Notes: generated by a model not told the origin, from the letters alone. Positions 7,909-20,169 are shown, counted from the stretch's first letter. The stretch is 64,000 bases of DNA from Turneriella sp942492915 (GCA_942492915.1 OW818662.1:1860001-1924000); one strand, 5' to 3'. Numbers and translations: made by a program.

Positions 7909-9315
7909 ATGACCAGATCACACGCAGCCATCATTTTCAACCCTAAAACCTGGCCCCTCTTTCAGCCTATTCCCAAAGAACACTACCAGCACGTGAAGAA
8001 AATTCTCGTGGACGAACTTTTCTGGAATGTGCGTCTCGCTCTGGCGGGACTCATTGCGGCCATGGGACTCTACTACTGGCTATTCTCGCAAGAAAACCAT
8101 CTCGCGCAGTACCGTTCACTGATGATAGCCCAGGCTGCAACCAGTTGCCTCATTCTCATGTTTTTCATCTTCGCAGAAAATGTCATCAGGCAGGTCATAA
8201 GAAGACTTCGGGTCGCCGGATTTCTGGCCGCGATTACGGGAGGCATTTTCGGCATCGGTTTCATTTTTCAAATCTCTGAAATTCACGATCCATACAGAAT
8301 TGCCACGGTAATGGCCTTAGTTGTGGGTGTCAGCGGAGCTGCGTCTTTCACGTTCACAGTCAGTCCCATCGCTTTTCTGGCTTTCTGTGTGCCGTTCACG
8401 CTGCCACTCTTCCTCTGGTTATGGGCAGCTGCTCCGGGTCAAGCGGGCAAAGTGCTCGTTATTATGGCAATCCCCTACTTCAACAGTATTTTCTTTTTAG
8501 TTCTGCGCGAGTACCGCAGACGAGTGAACCTGATTCTCGCCGAACTTCGGCTCAAAAAAGAGCAGGAGCGCTCTGAAAGGCTGCTGCTGAACATCTTGCC
8601 AAAAGTTGTTGCCGAAGAGCTGAAAGCCAGCGGACGCGCCGAGGCGAGGGAATATGAACAGGCAACGGTGCTCTTTTCTGACTTTGTCGGTTTCACCCGC
8701 ATCGCTGAGAAGCTGTCGCCCCGGGAGCTGATCGACGAGCTCGACAAATGCTTTGGCTACTTCGATCAGGTCACGGAAAAATACCGACTCGAGAAACTCA
8801 AGACGATCGGGGATAGTTTTATGTGCGCTGGCGGCATCCCCAGAGTAAACAATACGCATGCAATCGACTGCTGCCTCGCGGCGCTCGAAATTCAGGCTTT
8901 CATGAACCAGATGAAAGAGATCAAACACATGCAGGGTCTTGATTATTGGGAACTGCGCCTCGGCATGAACACTGGCCCGCTCGTGGCTGGCGTTGTCGGA
9001 CATAAGAAATTCGCTTATGACGTATGGGGAGACACTGTAAACACAGCCTCACGGCTCGAGTCGAGCGGCGTGCCGGGAAAAATCAATATTTCATTAACTA
9101 CCTACGATGCCGTAAAGCGCCTCTTCGACTGCGAGCACCGCGGTCAGGTGCAGGCAAAAAACAAAGGTGATATCGATATGTACTTCTTAAACGGCATTCG
9201 CGCAGACCTATCAGTCAAAGGAGAAGGCCGCGTACCAAATGAAGAGTTTCGAAAAATCTATAAAAATACCATGAGGGGCAGAAATCCCCCCGACGATATC
9301 ACTCTTTCCACTTAA
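7909..9315 (+). CDS. Membrane class III adenylate cyclase
   Basis: About 468 residues. The first 45 are soluble, then roughly six membrane helices (about 45-210), a short coiled linker (LILAELRLKKEQERSERLLLN) and a class III cyclase domain. Metal-binding aspartates are in FSDFVGFT (near residue 256) and IGDSF. The base-recognising pair is K in EKLKTIGD and D in YDVWGDTVNTASRLES, which indicates ATP rather than GTP. The transition-state arginine (SRLES) is present. It should make cAMP at the inner membrane in response to an unknown signal. ATG 7909 is preferred; the frame is open back to 7804, which would overlap the MAPEG gene. The last 17 bp overlap the ferredoxin gene on the other strand. 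Confidence 0.9.
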   Translation: MTRSHAAIIFNPKTWPLFQPIPKEHYQHVKKILVDELFWNVRLALAGLIAAMGLYYWLFSQENHLAQYRSLMIAQAATSCLILMFFIFAENVIRQVIRRLRVAGFLAAITGGIFGIGFIFQISEIHDPYRIATVMALVVGVSGAASFTFTVSPIAFLAFCVPFTLPLFLWLWAAAPGQAGKVLVIMAIPYFNSIFFLVLREYRRRVNLILAELRLKKEQERSERLLLNILPKVVAEELKASGRAEAREYEQATVLFSDFVGFTRIAEKLSPRELIDELDKCFGYFDQVTEKYRLEKLKTIGDSFMCAGGIPRVNNTHAIDCCLAALEIQAFMNQMKEIKHMQGLDYWELRLGMNTGPLVAGVVGHKKFAYDVWGDTVNTASRLESSGVPGKINISLTTYDAVKRLFDCEHRGQVQAKNKGDIDMYFLNGIRADLSVKGEGRVPNEEFRKIYKNTMRGRNPPDDITLST

Positions 9316-9517
9316 TGCACTCGCCCGGGCAGTCGTCGATCGATTCTTGAATCTTAGCGTAATCGGCTTCGGGCACTTCGGCGTTGTTGACGTTCGCACC
9401 GGCATTGTGTGTTTCGGCAAGATCGTCGCTGTCGAGACGAAAGTAGCTCGGGTGCGTGTCTGCGCACAGGCTGCAGCTCGTGCAATCATCTTTCACCACG
9501 TGAACTATTTTGCTCAT
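9299..9517 (-). CDS. [4Fe-4S] ferredoxin
   Basis: 72-residue acidic protein with cysteines C12, C15 and C18 in DCTSCSLCAD and C63 in DDCPGEC, which together ligate one [4Fe-4S] cluster; C67 is an extra cysteine. The insertion between the motifs is typical of monocluster ferredoxins. It is a small soluble electron carrier whose partner is not identified by context. The ATG follows a promoter-like sequence so closely that the mRNA may lack a leader (see the promoter entry), and no ribosome-binding site is seen. The 3' end overlaps the cyclase by 17 bp, converging. Confidence 0.88.
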   Translation of the reverse strand: MSKIVHVVKDDCTSCSLCADTHPSYFRLDSDDLAETHNAGANVNNAEVPEADYAKIQESIDDCPGECIKWKE

Positions 9518-9523
9518 ACTGTT

Positions 9524-9551
9524 AAAATATGAAAATAAAACACTCCGTCAA
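9524..9551 (-). promoter_or_regulatory. Candidate promoter of the ferredoxin gene, possibly leaderless
   Basis: On the minus strand TTGACG (9551-9546), a 16-nt spacer and TATTTT (9529-9524) are followed by only six bases (AACAGT) before the ATG at 9517. Transcription would start at or next to the A of the start codon. Confidence 0.45.
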
Positions 9552-9560
9552 GTTTTTGTA

Positions 9561-9591
9561 GCCTTGGCTTTCCCCATGGGGCAGCCAAGGC
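9561..9591. repeat. Inverted repeat in divergent intergenic region
   Basis: GCCTTGGCT...AGCCAAGGC (9 bp) encloses a second palindrome CCCCATGGGG. It sits between the divergent ferredoxin and acyltransferase genes, just upstream of the -35 box proposed for ferredoxin, so it could be an operator. There is no run of T's behind it on either strand. Confidence 0.5.
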
Positions 9592-9646
9592 AGTTAATGG
9601 CAGCGACAGTGGTTGACAGAGCAAATGCGCAACACCATGTTTACCA

Positions 9647-10942
9647 ATGCGCCTGTTTATTCCTCCGGTTGAAAACCGCTTTATTCCCTGGCTCGCGTCT
9701 AAGCTGTACTTTCCGCTGCTTGCGGCAATGCAGAATATTCGCGAGGTCGTGATCAGGCCCGAAGACATTGAGCAGCTGAGAAAATTCAAATCTGAGCGCC
9801 TGCTGTTCTTTACCAACCATCCTTCGACGGCCGAGCCACCACTGGTGTTTTACCTCGGTCGCTTGCTCGGGCAGCGTTTCAAATTCATGGCGTCGCGCCA
9901 GGTCTTCAACTGGCAAGGTGGCGCGATAGGCTGGTTTATCCGCCGCATCGGCGCCTACTCTGTTATCGCAGGGGTGCCCGACCGCGACGCGATGAAACTG
10001 ACGCGAAAGATCTTGAGCGAGCCGACGGGCAAACTTGTCATTTTTCCCGAAGGTGAGCCGACCTCAGGCGAAGTCGATACGCTGATGCCTTTTCAGCCCG
10101 GCGTTGCGCAGCTGGGCCTCTGGGGCCTTGAAGATGCGCGCAAGCTCGACCCCAATGCAGACATCAACGTCTGGTATGGATTTATGAAGTTCATTATCAT
10201 TTCACCGAAAGAAAAAATTCTGCACGATTTAAACAAGTCCCTGGTGAAAATCGAAAAGAAACTCGGTGTTGCCGAGAACAACAAAGACAAGCATCTGTTG
10301 CACCGTTTTTTGACCGTCGGCCGTCTGCTGCTCGAGCAGGCAGAAATAGATTTTGGCGTCAAAGTCGAAGCCGACAAAGGCTTTGATTTTCGCATCGGTC
10401 GCGTGCGCCATGCGATGCTCGACAGGCTGGCAGAAAAACTGCAGGCGGTAAATTACGACAAAAACGAAGACGCGATACGTAAATGGCGCAGCCTCTTTGC
10501 GCTCGTCGAACTGCACCAGTTGAAATATCCCGACCCGAAGCTACCTAAGCTAAGCGCGAAAACAGTCAAAGAGACACACCGGGATGCAGTGCAGATCTTT
10601 GACTTTATCGTCATGAAACGCGACTATATTCTGGACAACCCGACGCCTGAGCGGCTATATGAATGGCTCGACCGCTATGAGTCTTACCTTTTCAAAAAGG
10701 TACCGCGCGCGCTTGGTGGCGTGCCGTCGCACCTGCCGCGCCGCGCGCATATTCTGTTTGGCAGACCTTACCGTCTTTCAGAACTTGTGACCGAGAACCG
10801 CCGTGACCGCAAGGCTGCGGTAGAAAATTTCACGCGCCGGCTGCGCGAAGACATGCAGGGTCTACTCGACCAGGCGCAGAGTCTCACCGCACCACTTTTT
10901 CCCGCAGAAGAAATATTAGCGGTTAAGTCACGAATACAGTAA
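9647..10942 (+). CDS. 1-acylglycerol-3-phosphate acyltransferase family protein (PlsC-like)
   Basis: 431 residues. The acyltransferase block I is NHPSTAE (N57-H58; the usual aspartate is replaced by glutamate). Block II is around PDRDAMKLTRKIL, and block III is FPEGEPTSGEVDTLMPFQPG (from 133). These bind the acyl donor and glycerol phosphate. The C-terminal half (about 170-431) is an extra helical domain not found in standard PlsC (about 240 aa) and resembles longer spirochaetal versions. Membrane association is probably through the hydrophobic N-terminus (RFIPWLASKLYFPLLAAM). Substrate unknown. A small zinc-finger-like gene follows at 10 bp. Confidence 0.85.
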   Translation: MRLFIPPVENRFIPWLASKLYFPLLAAMQNIREVVIRPEDIEQLRKFKSERLLFFTNHPSTAEPPLVFYLGRLLGQRFKFMASRQVFNWQGGAIGWFIRRIGAYSVIAGVPDRDAMKLTRKILSEPTGKLVIFPEGEPTSGEVDTLMPFQPGVAQLGLWGLEDARKLDPNADINVWYGFMKFIIISPKEKILHDLNKSLVKIEKKLGVAENNKDKHLLHRFLTVGRLLLEQAEIDFGVKVEADKGFDFRIGRVRHAMLDRLAEKLQAVNYDKNEDAIRKWRSLFALVELHQLKYPDPKLPKLSAKTVKETHRDAVQIFDFIVMKRDYILDNPTPERLYEWLDRYESYLFKKVPRALGGVPSHLPRRAHILFGRPYRLSELVTENRRDRKAAVENFTRRLREDMQGLLDQAQSLTAPLFPAEEILAVKSRIQ

Positions 10943-10951
10943 GTTGCTGAT

Positions 10952-11182
10952 ATGTCTCCTTTATCCACCACATCGGCACCTGAGTTCAAGACCTGCAGCT
11001 GCGGGCATAACCGTCACCATGCGCTCGTCATTCGCAAGAATAAATACACCCGGTGGGGATTTTTTGCCCTGCTGCTCGGTATTTCGGTAAAGCCGATCTT
11101 TGCGCGTTACCAGTGCACGAAGTGCAATGAAATATTCGACGAAACGACCGACCCGGTTGAGCTGAACAAATACCTGATGTAG
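10952..11182 (+). CDS. Small cysteine-pair protein of unknown function
   Basis: 76 residues. Two cysteine pairs, CSC (C15, C17) and CTKC (C55, C58), flank a hydrophobic stretch WGFFALLLGISVKPIFA. The pairs could bind zinc as in zinc-ribbon proteins, with the hydrophobic stretch as a hairpin or membrane anchor. It starts 9 bp after the acyltransferase stop, so it is probably cotranscribed. No family recognised. Confidence 0.65.
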   Translation: MSPLSTTSAPEFKTCSCGHNRHHALVIRKNKYTRWGFFALLLGISVKPIFARYQCTKCNEIFDETTDPVELNKYLM

Positions 11183-11351
11183 ACAAAAACCGACCTTCAG
11201 TAACGGTGTAGTTACCTTCTCATGCCAAATAGATACTGGTACGTTGACTCTACCAGGCTGTTAAGCAGAAGGCACCGGCCGGCAAGTACCTTGACGGTCT
11301 GTTTCAAATTCAGAATAGGTCGAAAATTATCGACGCGTCCCCGGAGGATTC

Positions 11352-13097
11352 ATGATTCAGAACAACTATTTTGACACAAATGCCGATTTGGTCTTTAACG
11401 TAGACCATTTCATCGACTGGGCAACAATTATTCCGCTTAAAGAAGAAAACTTCAAAGACGCCGCCGAATACAAGAAAACCGGCGACAAACACCTCGAATT
11501 TGCGCCATCTACAACAGAAGAAGCCATTGAAGGTTACAAAGCCGTGTGGCAACAGACAGGCGAGCTCGCAGGTATCGAAGTCGCCGGGGCTGCGCGCACA
11601 ATGGACAAGCAGGGTCTGAAATTCAACAACGGCAAAGTTACATTTCCTGCAGATATGGTTCGTCTCGTTGACCTTTTTACCCAATCAGGCCTTCTAGGGT
11701 ATGCGATGGGGCGCCACCACGGCGGCCTGGGCATGAACCTTACCGCATCATCCATCGTCATGGAACTTGTATCCCGCGCTGACGCGGCATTCGGCATTGC
11801 GCTGGGTTGTTATAACCTTGCTGAAGTGATCGAACGCTTTGGTGGCGAAAAAATGACCGACGAGTGGGTTCCCAAAATGGCGGCGGGTGAAGTGACCGGT
11901 GCCATGGCGCTGACCGAGCCCAACTACGGCTCTGACCTGTCACGCGTGATGACCCGCGCAGTCAAAGGTGACGATGGCGTATGGCGCCTCACGGGCACAA
12001 AACGCTTCATAACGCACGGTTGCGGCATGGGCGACAAACCGAGCGTTATTTTGACCCTCGCACGTAGCGGTGGCGCGGGAGCCAAAGGACTATCGTTTTT
12101 CCTGGTGCACAGCAACGACATTCAGGTTGCGCGCATCGAAGAAAAAATGGGCCTGCACATATCACCCACATGCGAAATTGTTTTTGAAAACAGCAAAGCT
12201 GAGCTCATCGGCGAAGAAGGCCTTGGCCTGATTCGTTACGCAATGGGCATGATGAACGGTGCGCGCATGGGCATCGCGGTACAATCACTCGCGATCGCAC
12301 AGGCTGCTCATGTTGAAGGCGTCAAGTACGCCTCAGAGCGAGTGCAGTTTGGTGCAACCATTGACCAGCTCCCGGCCGTAAAACGGATCATCGACGACAA
12401 CGAAGCGCTGTGCCAGGGTATGCGTGCGCTCGTCTATCGTGCCTGCGAGGTCGTTGACCACTACGATGGCCTCACTGCGAAATTGCTCAAAGAAAGCGGC
12501 GATGAGCGCGTGGTTCGCAAGAATGAAGACGTTATTCGCCTAGACAAGCTGGCAAAACTGCTGACACCAACGGCTAAACTCTTCTGCTCAGAAGAAGCGA
12601 ACTTTGTATCGTACCATTCGCTGCAAATTTTCGGCGGTTCGGGATACACTGAAGAATATGACATCGCGAAAATCTACCGTGATGCGCGTATTTGCACGAT
12701 CTATGAAGGTACAACGCAGCTGCAGGCTGTCGCTGCTATCGGCGGTATCGTCGAGGGATTGCGCGAAAACGGGTTCTTGCTCGGCCACCTGCGAGGTGAA
12801 ATCGGAAAACTCAGCGATGCGAAAACCAAAGATGCGCTGAATGCAGACGTCGACACTCTCGCAAAACTTGTGCCGCAATACAAAGAACGACAGCAAAAAG
12901 AAGCGGTCTCGATCGATATGGTTTCGGCATTTGCACGAATCTATGTCTCTATACTGCTTGCACAACAATTACAGATTGCGAAACAGAAGAACATCACCGA
13001 GATCTCAGAGTCCAAATCGAAGGTATTCACTCACTTCCACGTGATGAGCCGACGATACCTTGCTGGCCTAGCTGTGACCATCGGCGCTGCAGCGTAA
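11352..13097 (+). CDS. Acyl-CoA dehydrogenase
   Basis: 581-residue flavoprotein that introduces the C2-C3 double bond in acyl-CoA. FAD/substrate motifs are MALTEPNYGSDLS, the YSERVQFG-equivalent YASERVQFG, LQIFGGSGYTEEYDIAKIYRDAR and the base in IYEGTTQLQ (glutamate near residue 452). A C-terminal extension (about 480-581) makes it longer than the usual 380 aa and matches the long ACAD class with an extra helical domain. A good ribosome-binding site (GGAGG, 5 nt before ATG) is present. The 170 bp upstream hold an imperfect palindrome CTGGTA/TACCAG (11236-11256) that might be a regulator site. Electron acceptor would be ETF. Confidence 0.93.
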   Translation: MIQNNYFDTNADLVFNVDHFIDWATIIPLKEENFKDAAEYKKTGDKHLEFAPSTTEEAIEGYKAVWQQTGELAGIEVAGAARTMDKQGLKFNNGKVTFPADMVRLVDLFTQSGLLGYAMGRHHGGLGMNLTASSIVMELVSRADAAFGIALGCYNLAEVIERFGGEKMTDEWVPKMAAGEVTGAMALTEPNYGSDLSRVMTRAVKGDDGVWRLTGTKRFITHGCGMGDKPSVILTLARSGGAGAKGLSFFLVHSNDIQVARIEEKMGLHISPTCEIVFENSKAELIGEEGLGLIRYAMGMMNGARMGIAVQSLAIAQAAHVEGVKYASERVQFGATIDQLPAVKRIIDDNEALCQGMRALVYRACEVVDHYDGLTAKLLKESGDERVVRKNEDVIRLDKLAKLLTPTAKLFCSEEANFVSYHSLQIFGGSGYTEEYDIAKIYRDARICTIYEGTTQLQAVAAIGGIVEGLRENGFLLGHLRGEIGKLSDAKTKDALNADVDTLAKLVPQYKERQQKEAVSIDMVSAFARIYVSILLAQQLQIAKQKNITEISESKSKVFTHFHVMSRRYLAGLAVTIGAAA

Positions 13098-13127
13098 TCA
13101 ACTTAGGGCTGAGAGAAAACGATCGAC

Positions 13128-13156
13128 ATCGGGTATTGCGGCTGGCAATACCCGAT
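13128..13156 (+). promoter_or_regulatory. Perfect 12-bp hairpin just upstream of queF
   Basis: ATCGGGTATTGC, loop GGCTG, GCAATACCCGAT; the stem ends 10 nt before the queF ATG. There is no T tract and no recognisable Shine-Dalgarno between stem and start. It does not fit the preQ1-I riboswitch consensus (short loop, no A-rich pseudoknot tail). It could end fadE transcripts or control queF translation. Confidence 0.5.
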
Positions 13157-13166
13157 AAATAAACGC

Positions 13167-13562
13167 ATGGCACAATCTGAAATCAGCTACGAAGGCAGAC
13201 AGGGGCATATTCGTGCGCTTGATCTGCCCAGAATCGATGTCTTTGAAAACATCTATCCCGATCGGGATTACAATATCAAGCTCGAATTTCCTGAATTTAC
13301 TGCGATCTGTCCGAAGACCGGTTTACCCGATTTTGGTATTGTTACGATTACCTACACCCCCGACAAGTATTGCCTCGAGCTGAAATCTCTGAAAGAATAT
13401 TTTCTCGCTTACCGTCCCGTGGGCATTTTCCATGAGAACGTGGTGAACCGGGTACTCGACGATATCATTCTGGTCGCCGATATGCGCCGCGCAGAAATTT
13501 CCGTCGTTTACAATCCCCGTGGTGGAATTACGACGACCGTGTCGCGCCAATACGAACGCTGA
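13167..13562 (+). CDS. queF: NADPH-dependent 7-cyano-7-deazaguanine reductase (preQ0 reductase)
   Basis: Reduces the nitrile of preQ0 to preQ1, the last soluble step before insertion of queuosine precursor into tRNA. 131 residues, the short unimodular type. Nucleophile C48 in FTAICPKTGLPDFG with D55, and the QueF motif ELKSLKEYFL (71-80) that contacts substrate and NADPH. FHENVVNRVLDDI follows as expected. Other queuosine genes are not in the window. It lies between fadE and a CPBP protease gene 3 bp downstream, so it is probably cotranscribed with the latter. Confidence 0.95.
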   Translation: MAQSEISYEGRQGHIRALDLPRIDVFENIYPDRDYNIKLEFPEFTAICPKTGLPDFGIVTITYTPDKYCLELKSLKEYFLAYRPVGIFHENVVNRVLDDIILVADMRRAEISVVYNPRGGITTTVSRQYER

Positions 13563-13565
13563 AAA

Positions 13566-14291
13566 ATGGAACCAGCCAAAGCCCGGCCGCTCTGGCAGCG
13601 TTACCTCGCTATTCCCATCTATCTGATTGTAGTTGTGCTGCTTGTCAGAGCGCTCGCGGGCATGTTAGGTCAGGTGCTGCCGGCGACCGCCGCTGCGCCC
13701 AAAGCAACCCTGCCTTTCAACACGCTGATGTACGGTGTTGTGCTGCAGATGATAGCGTTTTTACTGCCCGCGCCCCTTCTCTTGCTCTATGCGCGGGCCC
13801 GCAATTACACCTTTGTCAGCACACCTGCGCGTGAAGTACTGTTCGCATGCGGATGGATTGTGCTCACGCTCGTCGCATTCAGCATCATCTATTCTGCCCT
13901 CGGCATAAAACCGAGCCAGCTCGCCTTTCTAGACATGGGCGATATTCTCAAGAATAGCGGCGCCTTTTTATTCATTACGGCTGTCGCTGTCCCGGCATAT
14001 GAAGAGTGGATTTTTCGCGGGCTGATTTTCGGCGTCCTGGTTACCGAAGCGACGAGTCGCCCGCAAGTCATTGCGGCCGCACTTTTCTGTTCAGCCATCT
14101 TCACTGCGAGCCATATCGAGGGCATGCACAGCCTGAGCGCGCTGCCTGCCATACTTGCAATGTCACTGGTTCTGCATTTCGTCACCTGGAGAACCGGCAG
14201 TCTCTGGCCAGCCGTATGCGCGCACTCGCTGCAGAATCTGCTCTCAGCCTCTGCAATGCTCGCGACGGCAGCCAAAACCACAGCAAACTGA
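13566..14291 (+). CDS. CPBP family intramembrane glutamic endopeptidase
   Basis: 241 residues with six to eight predicted membrane helices. The conserved motifs are EEWIFRG (E146, E147, R151), the histidine in FTASHIEG and AHSLQN near the C-terminus. These form the active site of the CPBP/Abi family (relatives of Rce1). Such proteins act in prenyl-protein processing, bacteriocin immunity or sigma/receptor processing; the substrate here is unknown. The start is 3 bp after queF, suggesting coupling. The stop lies 1 bp from the convergent phosphatase stop. Confidence 0.88.
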   Translation: MEPAKARPLWQRYLAIPIYLIVVVLLVRALAGMLGQVLPATAAAPKATLPFNTLMYGVVLQMIAFLLPAPLLLLYARARNYTFVSTPAREVLFACGWIVLTLVAFSIIYSALGIKPSQLAFLDMGDILKNSGAFLFITAVAVPAYEEWIFRGLIFGVLVTEATSRPQVIAAALFCSAIFTASHIEGMHSLSALPAILAMSLVLHFVTWRTGSLWPAVCAHSLQNLLSASAMLATAAKTTAN

Positions 14292-14292
14292 C

Positions 14293-16197
14293 TCAGGCCG
14301 CGCCGAGCAAATCCACAACAACGCAACTCGAATCATCGTCGTGGTTCATTGTGGTCGCCGTCGCCAGACGTATGTCTTCGTCGAGTGCAGTCAGCAATTT
14401 TACAGGCGGCAGAGATGCCGAAGATATCAGAAACTTTTCAAGCCTTCCCACCGAATAAGGACGCCCTTGAATAGCCCCCGCTTCGATGACACCGTCTGAA
14501 TAAAGAAACATGCGGGAATATTCACGTAGATCAAGCTCGGCCGTTTCATAAGAGAGATCAGGCAGGAAGCCCAGAAATCTTCCTTTGGGCTTCACCCTTT
14601 CCAGGCTCGTGCCATCGCGACGCAAAAGATAGATAGGCGGATGTCCGGCTTGGGCGATGCGTATTTTCCCTGCAGAAAAATCAAGCAGGCAGTACGCCGC
14701 GGTGACAAACTGTTCCTGCAGATGCGGATACAGCGCCTGGTTCATATTACACATAAGTTTCGCAGGCTCTGCTGCATTATCTTTCTGCTGTAGAAATATA
14801 GAATTGATGGTGTTCACCATCAGCGCGGCAGCGATGCCGTGCCCAGAAACGTCGGCGATGAGAATGCCCGTCATGTTATCTGAGATTTCATGAAAGGCAA
14901 AAAAATCACCGCCGATGATCTTCATTGGCTTGAACAGCGTCTCAATCTGCAGGTTATCATTGGATATGCTGCGGCGCGGCAGCGCGAGACTCTGTATCTG
15001 TGCCGCGAGTGAGATTTCTTTCTTCCAGTCACGAAGTTCGTCTTTCTCCTGGGCGGCTCGCTGTAAACGCTGCGCGAGCGCTATAGCCACACATACGACC
15101 GCAAACAGAAAGCCTGCATCGGCAAGCTTAACGGGTGTTGAATAAGAAAAATAGAAGAGTACATCATTTAGTACAGCAATACCGTATACGGCAAAACCAG
15201 ACAGTACAAGTTTAGCTCCTTCAATTTTTTCCATTACGCCACGGGTCGCCCCGTAAATTGTGAATCCGAGGGATACGGCCATCACGATGACGCCGAATGG
15301 CAAACCCAGCCGAAGGTAGAGTGGAATCAAGTCGGGAAAAACCGCACAACCGATGAGCAACAAAGCCATGGCAGCAGCGTAAAGATAAGACGCCAGGCGC
15401 ACTAGCGGCATCTTGATGCGAAAATAACGCAGAGTGAAACCCGTTAACGCCATCGGGAAAGCAGCAACAAGTGCGTGGATCATCGCAGCATTCACGACAA
15501 AAATATCTGCCAGATAATAGCCGACTCCGTTCATGCCGAGAATGTGCAACGACATCGCGAGCGAAAGCAGTACAAAATGTAAATTAGCACGCCGGTAATT
15601 GCGATCGGGCACGAGTGCAAAATGGAAAACCGCGATCATAAAAATCGCTGCTGCAACAAAGGCGATAGACAAAAAGAGAAAATTGAACTTTTGCTTGATT
15701 TCATCGATTCCGCCAAAGTAGATGTGTGCGTTACCGAAGAGGCCACCGCCTCCCTGAAAGCCCATAATTTCAAGCGTAAGCTTTTGCAGAGCGCCAGGAA
15801 TGATAAATTCAGATTTGATCGGATACCAGTTGAATGCCTCTGAAGAATTCAATGGGAAGCCGCTCTCAGAAGAAAATCGCCCCTTATTCGCAACCAGTTT
15901 GCCGTTCATGTACAGTCGCATGGCAGCTGAAACAGGCGGCAGTATAATTCCAAAATCCCCGTCCCGCAAGTCGGCGGGTATGAGAATACTCAGACCGAAA
16001 ACAGCGCTGCGCGTATTTTCAACGCCCTGCAGGCGCCATTCTTTCTCAATGCGCAGGCGCACTGTTTTTCCTTGCGCGGTGAAATCCCAAAAACCCCTGA
16101 GCGCGACCGGATTTCGGTCTTGAAGAGAGATTTGGGCATTTTCAATAATCCCGAATGCGGGACTGACGGCAATGATTATCAGATACCAGAAGCGCAT
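14293..16197 (-). CDS. 7TM receptor - SpoIIE-type PP2C serine phosphatase
   Basis: About 634 residues. N-terminal signal and an extracellular beta-rich sensor (about 20-170) of the 7TMR-DISM type, seven membrane helices (about 180-375), a short helical linker (AAQEKDELRDWKKEISLAAQ) and a complete SpoIIE/RsbU phosphatase domain. Metal-binding aspartates are in IIGGDFFAF (about 430), IADVSGHGIAAAL (about 448), YSDGVIEAG (about 567) and HDDDSS (about 620). It should dephosphorylate an anti-sigma-factor antagonist or similar protein in response to an external ligand; no such partner is encoded nearby. I chose ATG 16197, where the signal peptide begins; the frame is open to 16269. Confidence 0.9.
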   Translation of the reverse strand: MRFWYLIIIAVSPAFGIIENAQISLQDRNPVALRGFWDFTAQGKTVRLRIEKEWRLQGVENTRSAVFGLSILIPADLRDGDFGIILPPVSAAMRLYMNGKLVANKGRFSSESGFPLNSSEAFNWYPIKSEFIIPGALQKLTLEIMGFQGGGGLFGNAHIYFGGIDEIKQKFNFLFLSIAFVAAAIFMIAVFHFALVPDRNYRRANLHFVLLSLAMSLHILGMNGVGYYLADIFVVNAAMIHALVAAFPMALTGFTLRYFRIKMPLVRLASYLYAAAMALLLIGCAVFPDLIPLYLRLGLPFGVIVMAVSLGFTIYGATRGVMEKIEGAKLVLSGFAVYGIAVLNDVLFYFSYSTPVKLADAGFLFAVVCVAIALAQRLQRAAQEKDELRDWKKEISLAAQIQSLALPRRSISNDNLQIETLFKPMKIIGGDFFAFHEISDNMTGILIADVSGHGIAAALMVNTINSIFLQQKDNAAEPAKLMCNMNQALYPHLQEQFVTAAYCLLDFSAGKIRIAQAGHPPIYLLRRDGTSLERVKPKGRFLGFLPDLSYETAELDLREYSRMFLYSDGVIEAGAIQGRPYSVGRLEKFLISSASLPPVKLLTALDEDIRLATATTMNHDDDSSCVVVDLLGAA

Positions 16198-16284
16198 GCC
16201 GGCACCGTATATAAGATTTGATCGGCAAAAGTAAAGGATTTTCGTCCCAGACACCGGGATAGCCGCCAAGTTAGCCCAAAAAAC

Positions 16285-16327
16285 AAAAAAGGCCCCGGAA
16301 TATCCAATGGATATTCTCTGGAGCCTT
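16285..16327 (-). terminator. Terminator of the rRNA operon
   Basis: On the minus strand an imperfect long stem (outer AAGGC...GCCTT, inner GAATATCC / GGATATTC with loop ATT) is followed by TTTTTTGTTTTTT. It lies directly after 5S rRNA and before the phosphatase gene. Confidence 0.9.
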
Positions 16328-16349
16328 GATTTGCTTCACAACCCAAAAC

Positions 16350-16461
<112 letters not shown>

Positions 16462-16514
16462 GATTTGGGTTGTGAATAGTTTGATTACGAATATGGTTTC
16501 TCTTGATTTTTTTC

Positions 16515-16550
16515 GTTTTGCTTCTTTCGCATCAGCGAAAGAAGCAAAAC
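16515..16550 (-). repeat. Perfect 16-bp hairpin in the 23S-5S spacer
   Basis: GTTTTGCTTCTTTCGC, a 4-nt loop, GCGAAAGAAGCAAAAC. It lies between the 23S processing stem and 5S. The long perfect duplex is a likely RNase III cleavage site that separates 5S from 23S; there is no following T tract on the transcribed strand. Confidence 0.7.
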
Positions 16551-16558
16551 ATCTTCCA

Positions 16559-19741
<3,183 letters not shown>

Positions 19742-19752
19742 ATATTATGCTC

Positions 19753-20169
19753 CCTTCGAACAACCTTACGGCCTTCGAAGTTCTGTTATACGATCGTTTC
19801 GACACTTAATTCTATTCCTCATAAAGATACGATGGCCCTGTCACTCAGCTTGTGGCTGAATTTCATTCTCTCGTATCGATGCGCGTTATTTTTCTTAAAT
19901 CTTCTTCAAAATTGTGTTGGATTATCCAGAATGTTTTTCAACACTCCATATAACCCTCTACCCATATTCGTTGTCAAACTCAAAGATGCAGTCTCTACTA
20001 CGCCTTTGGAGGTTGCCCTCTGTGAAGATATTGGTGATGAACCAAATGCAACGATTCTTTCGAATCTTGCTTATCCCCTCTTTATTTCAATCTGACTTCA
20101 GATCTTTATCTGAAATCTGCGGTCCGCCTTCGGCAGACCGCCGCACATTCGACTTTGTCGTATGTACTT
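19753..20169 (-). other. Internal transcribed spacer between tRNA-Ala and 23S
   Basis: 417 bp without a gene. Two hairpins stand next to the tRNA: TTCAGAT/ATCTGAA (20097-20114) and GCGGTCCGCC/GGCAGACCGC (20119-20141, one wobble). The rest is AT-rich spacer with no RNA gene or ORF that I can support. The last bases pair with the 3' flank of 23S (see processing stem). Confidence 0.7.

Noticed and set aside
11236..11256. CTGGTA...TACCAG palindrome before the acyl-CoA dehydrogenase
   Set aside because: Only 6-bp arms with a 9-nt gap; could be an operator of a FadR/TetR-type regulator but this length occurs by chance.
13128..13156. preQ1 riboswitch in front of queF
   Set aside because: The hairpin has a 5-nt loop and a fully paired 12-bp stem; the C-rich loop and A-rich tail of preQ1-I are missing.
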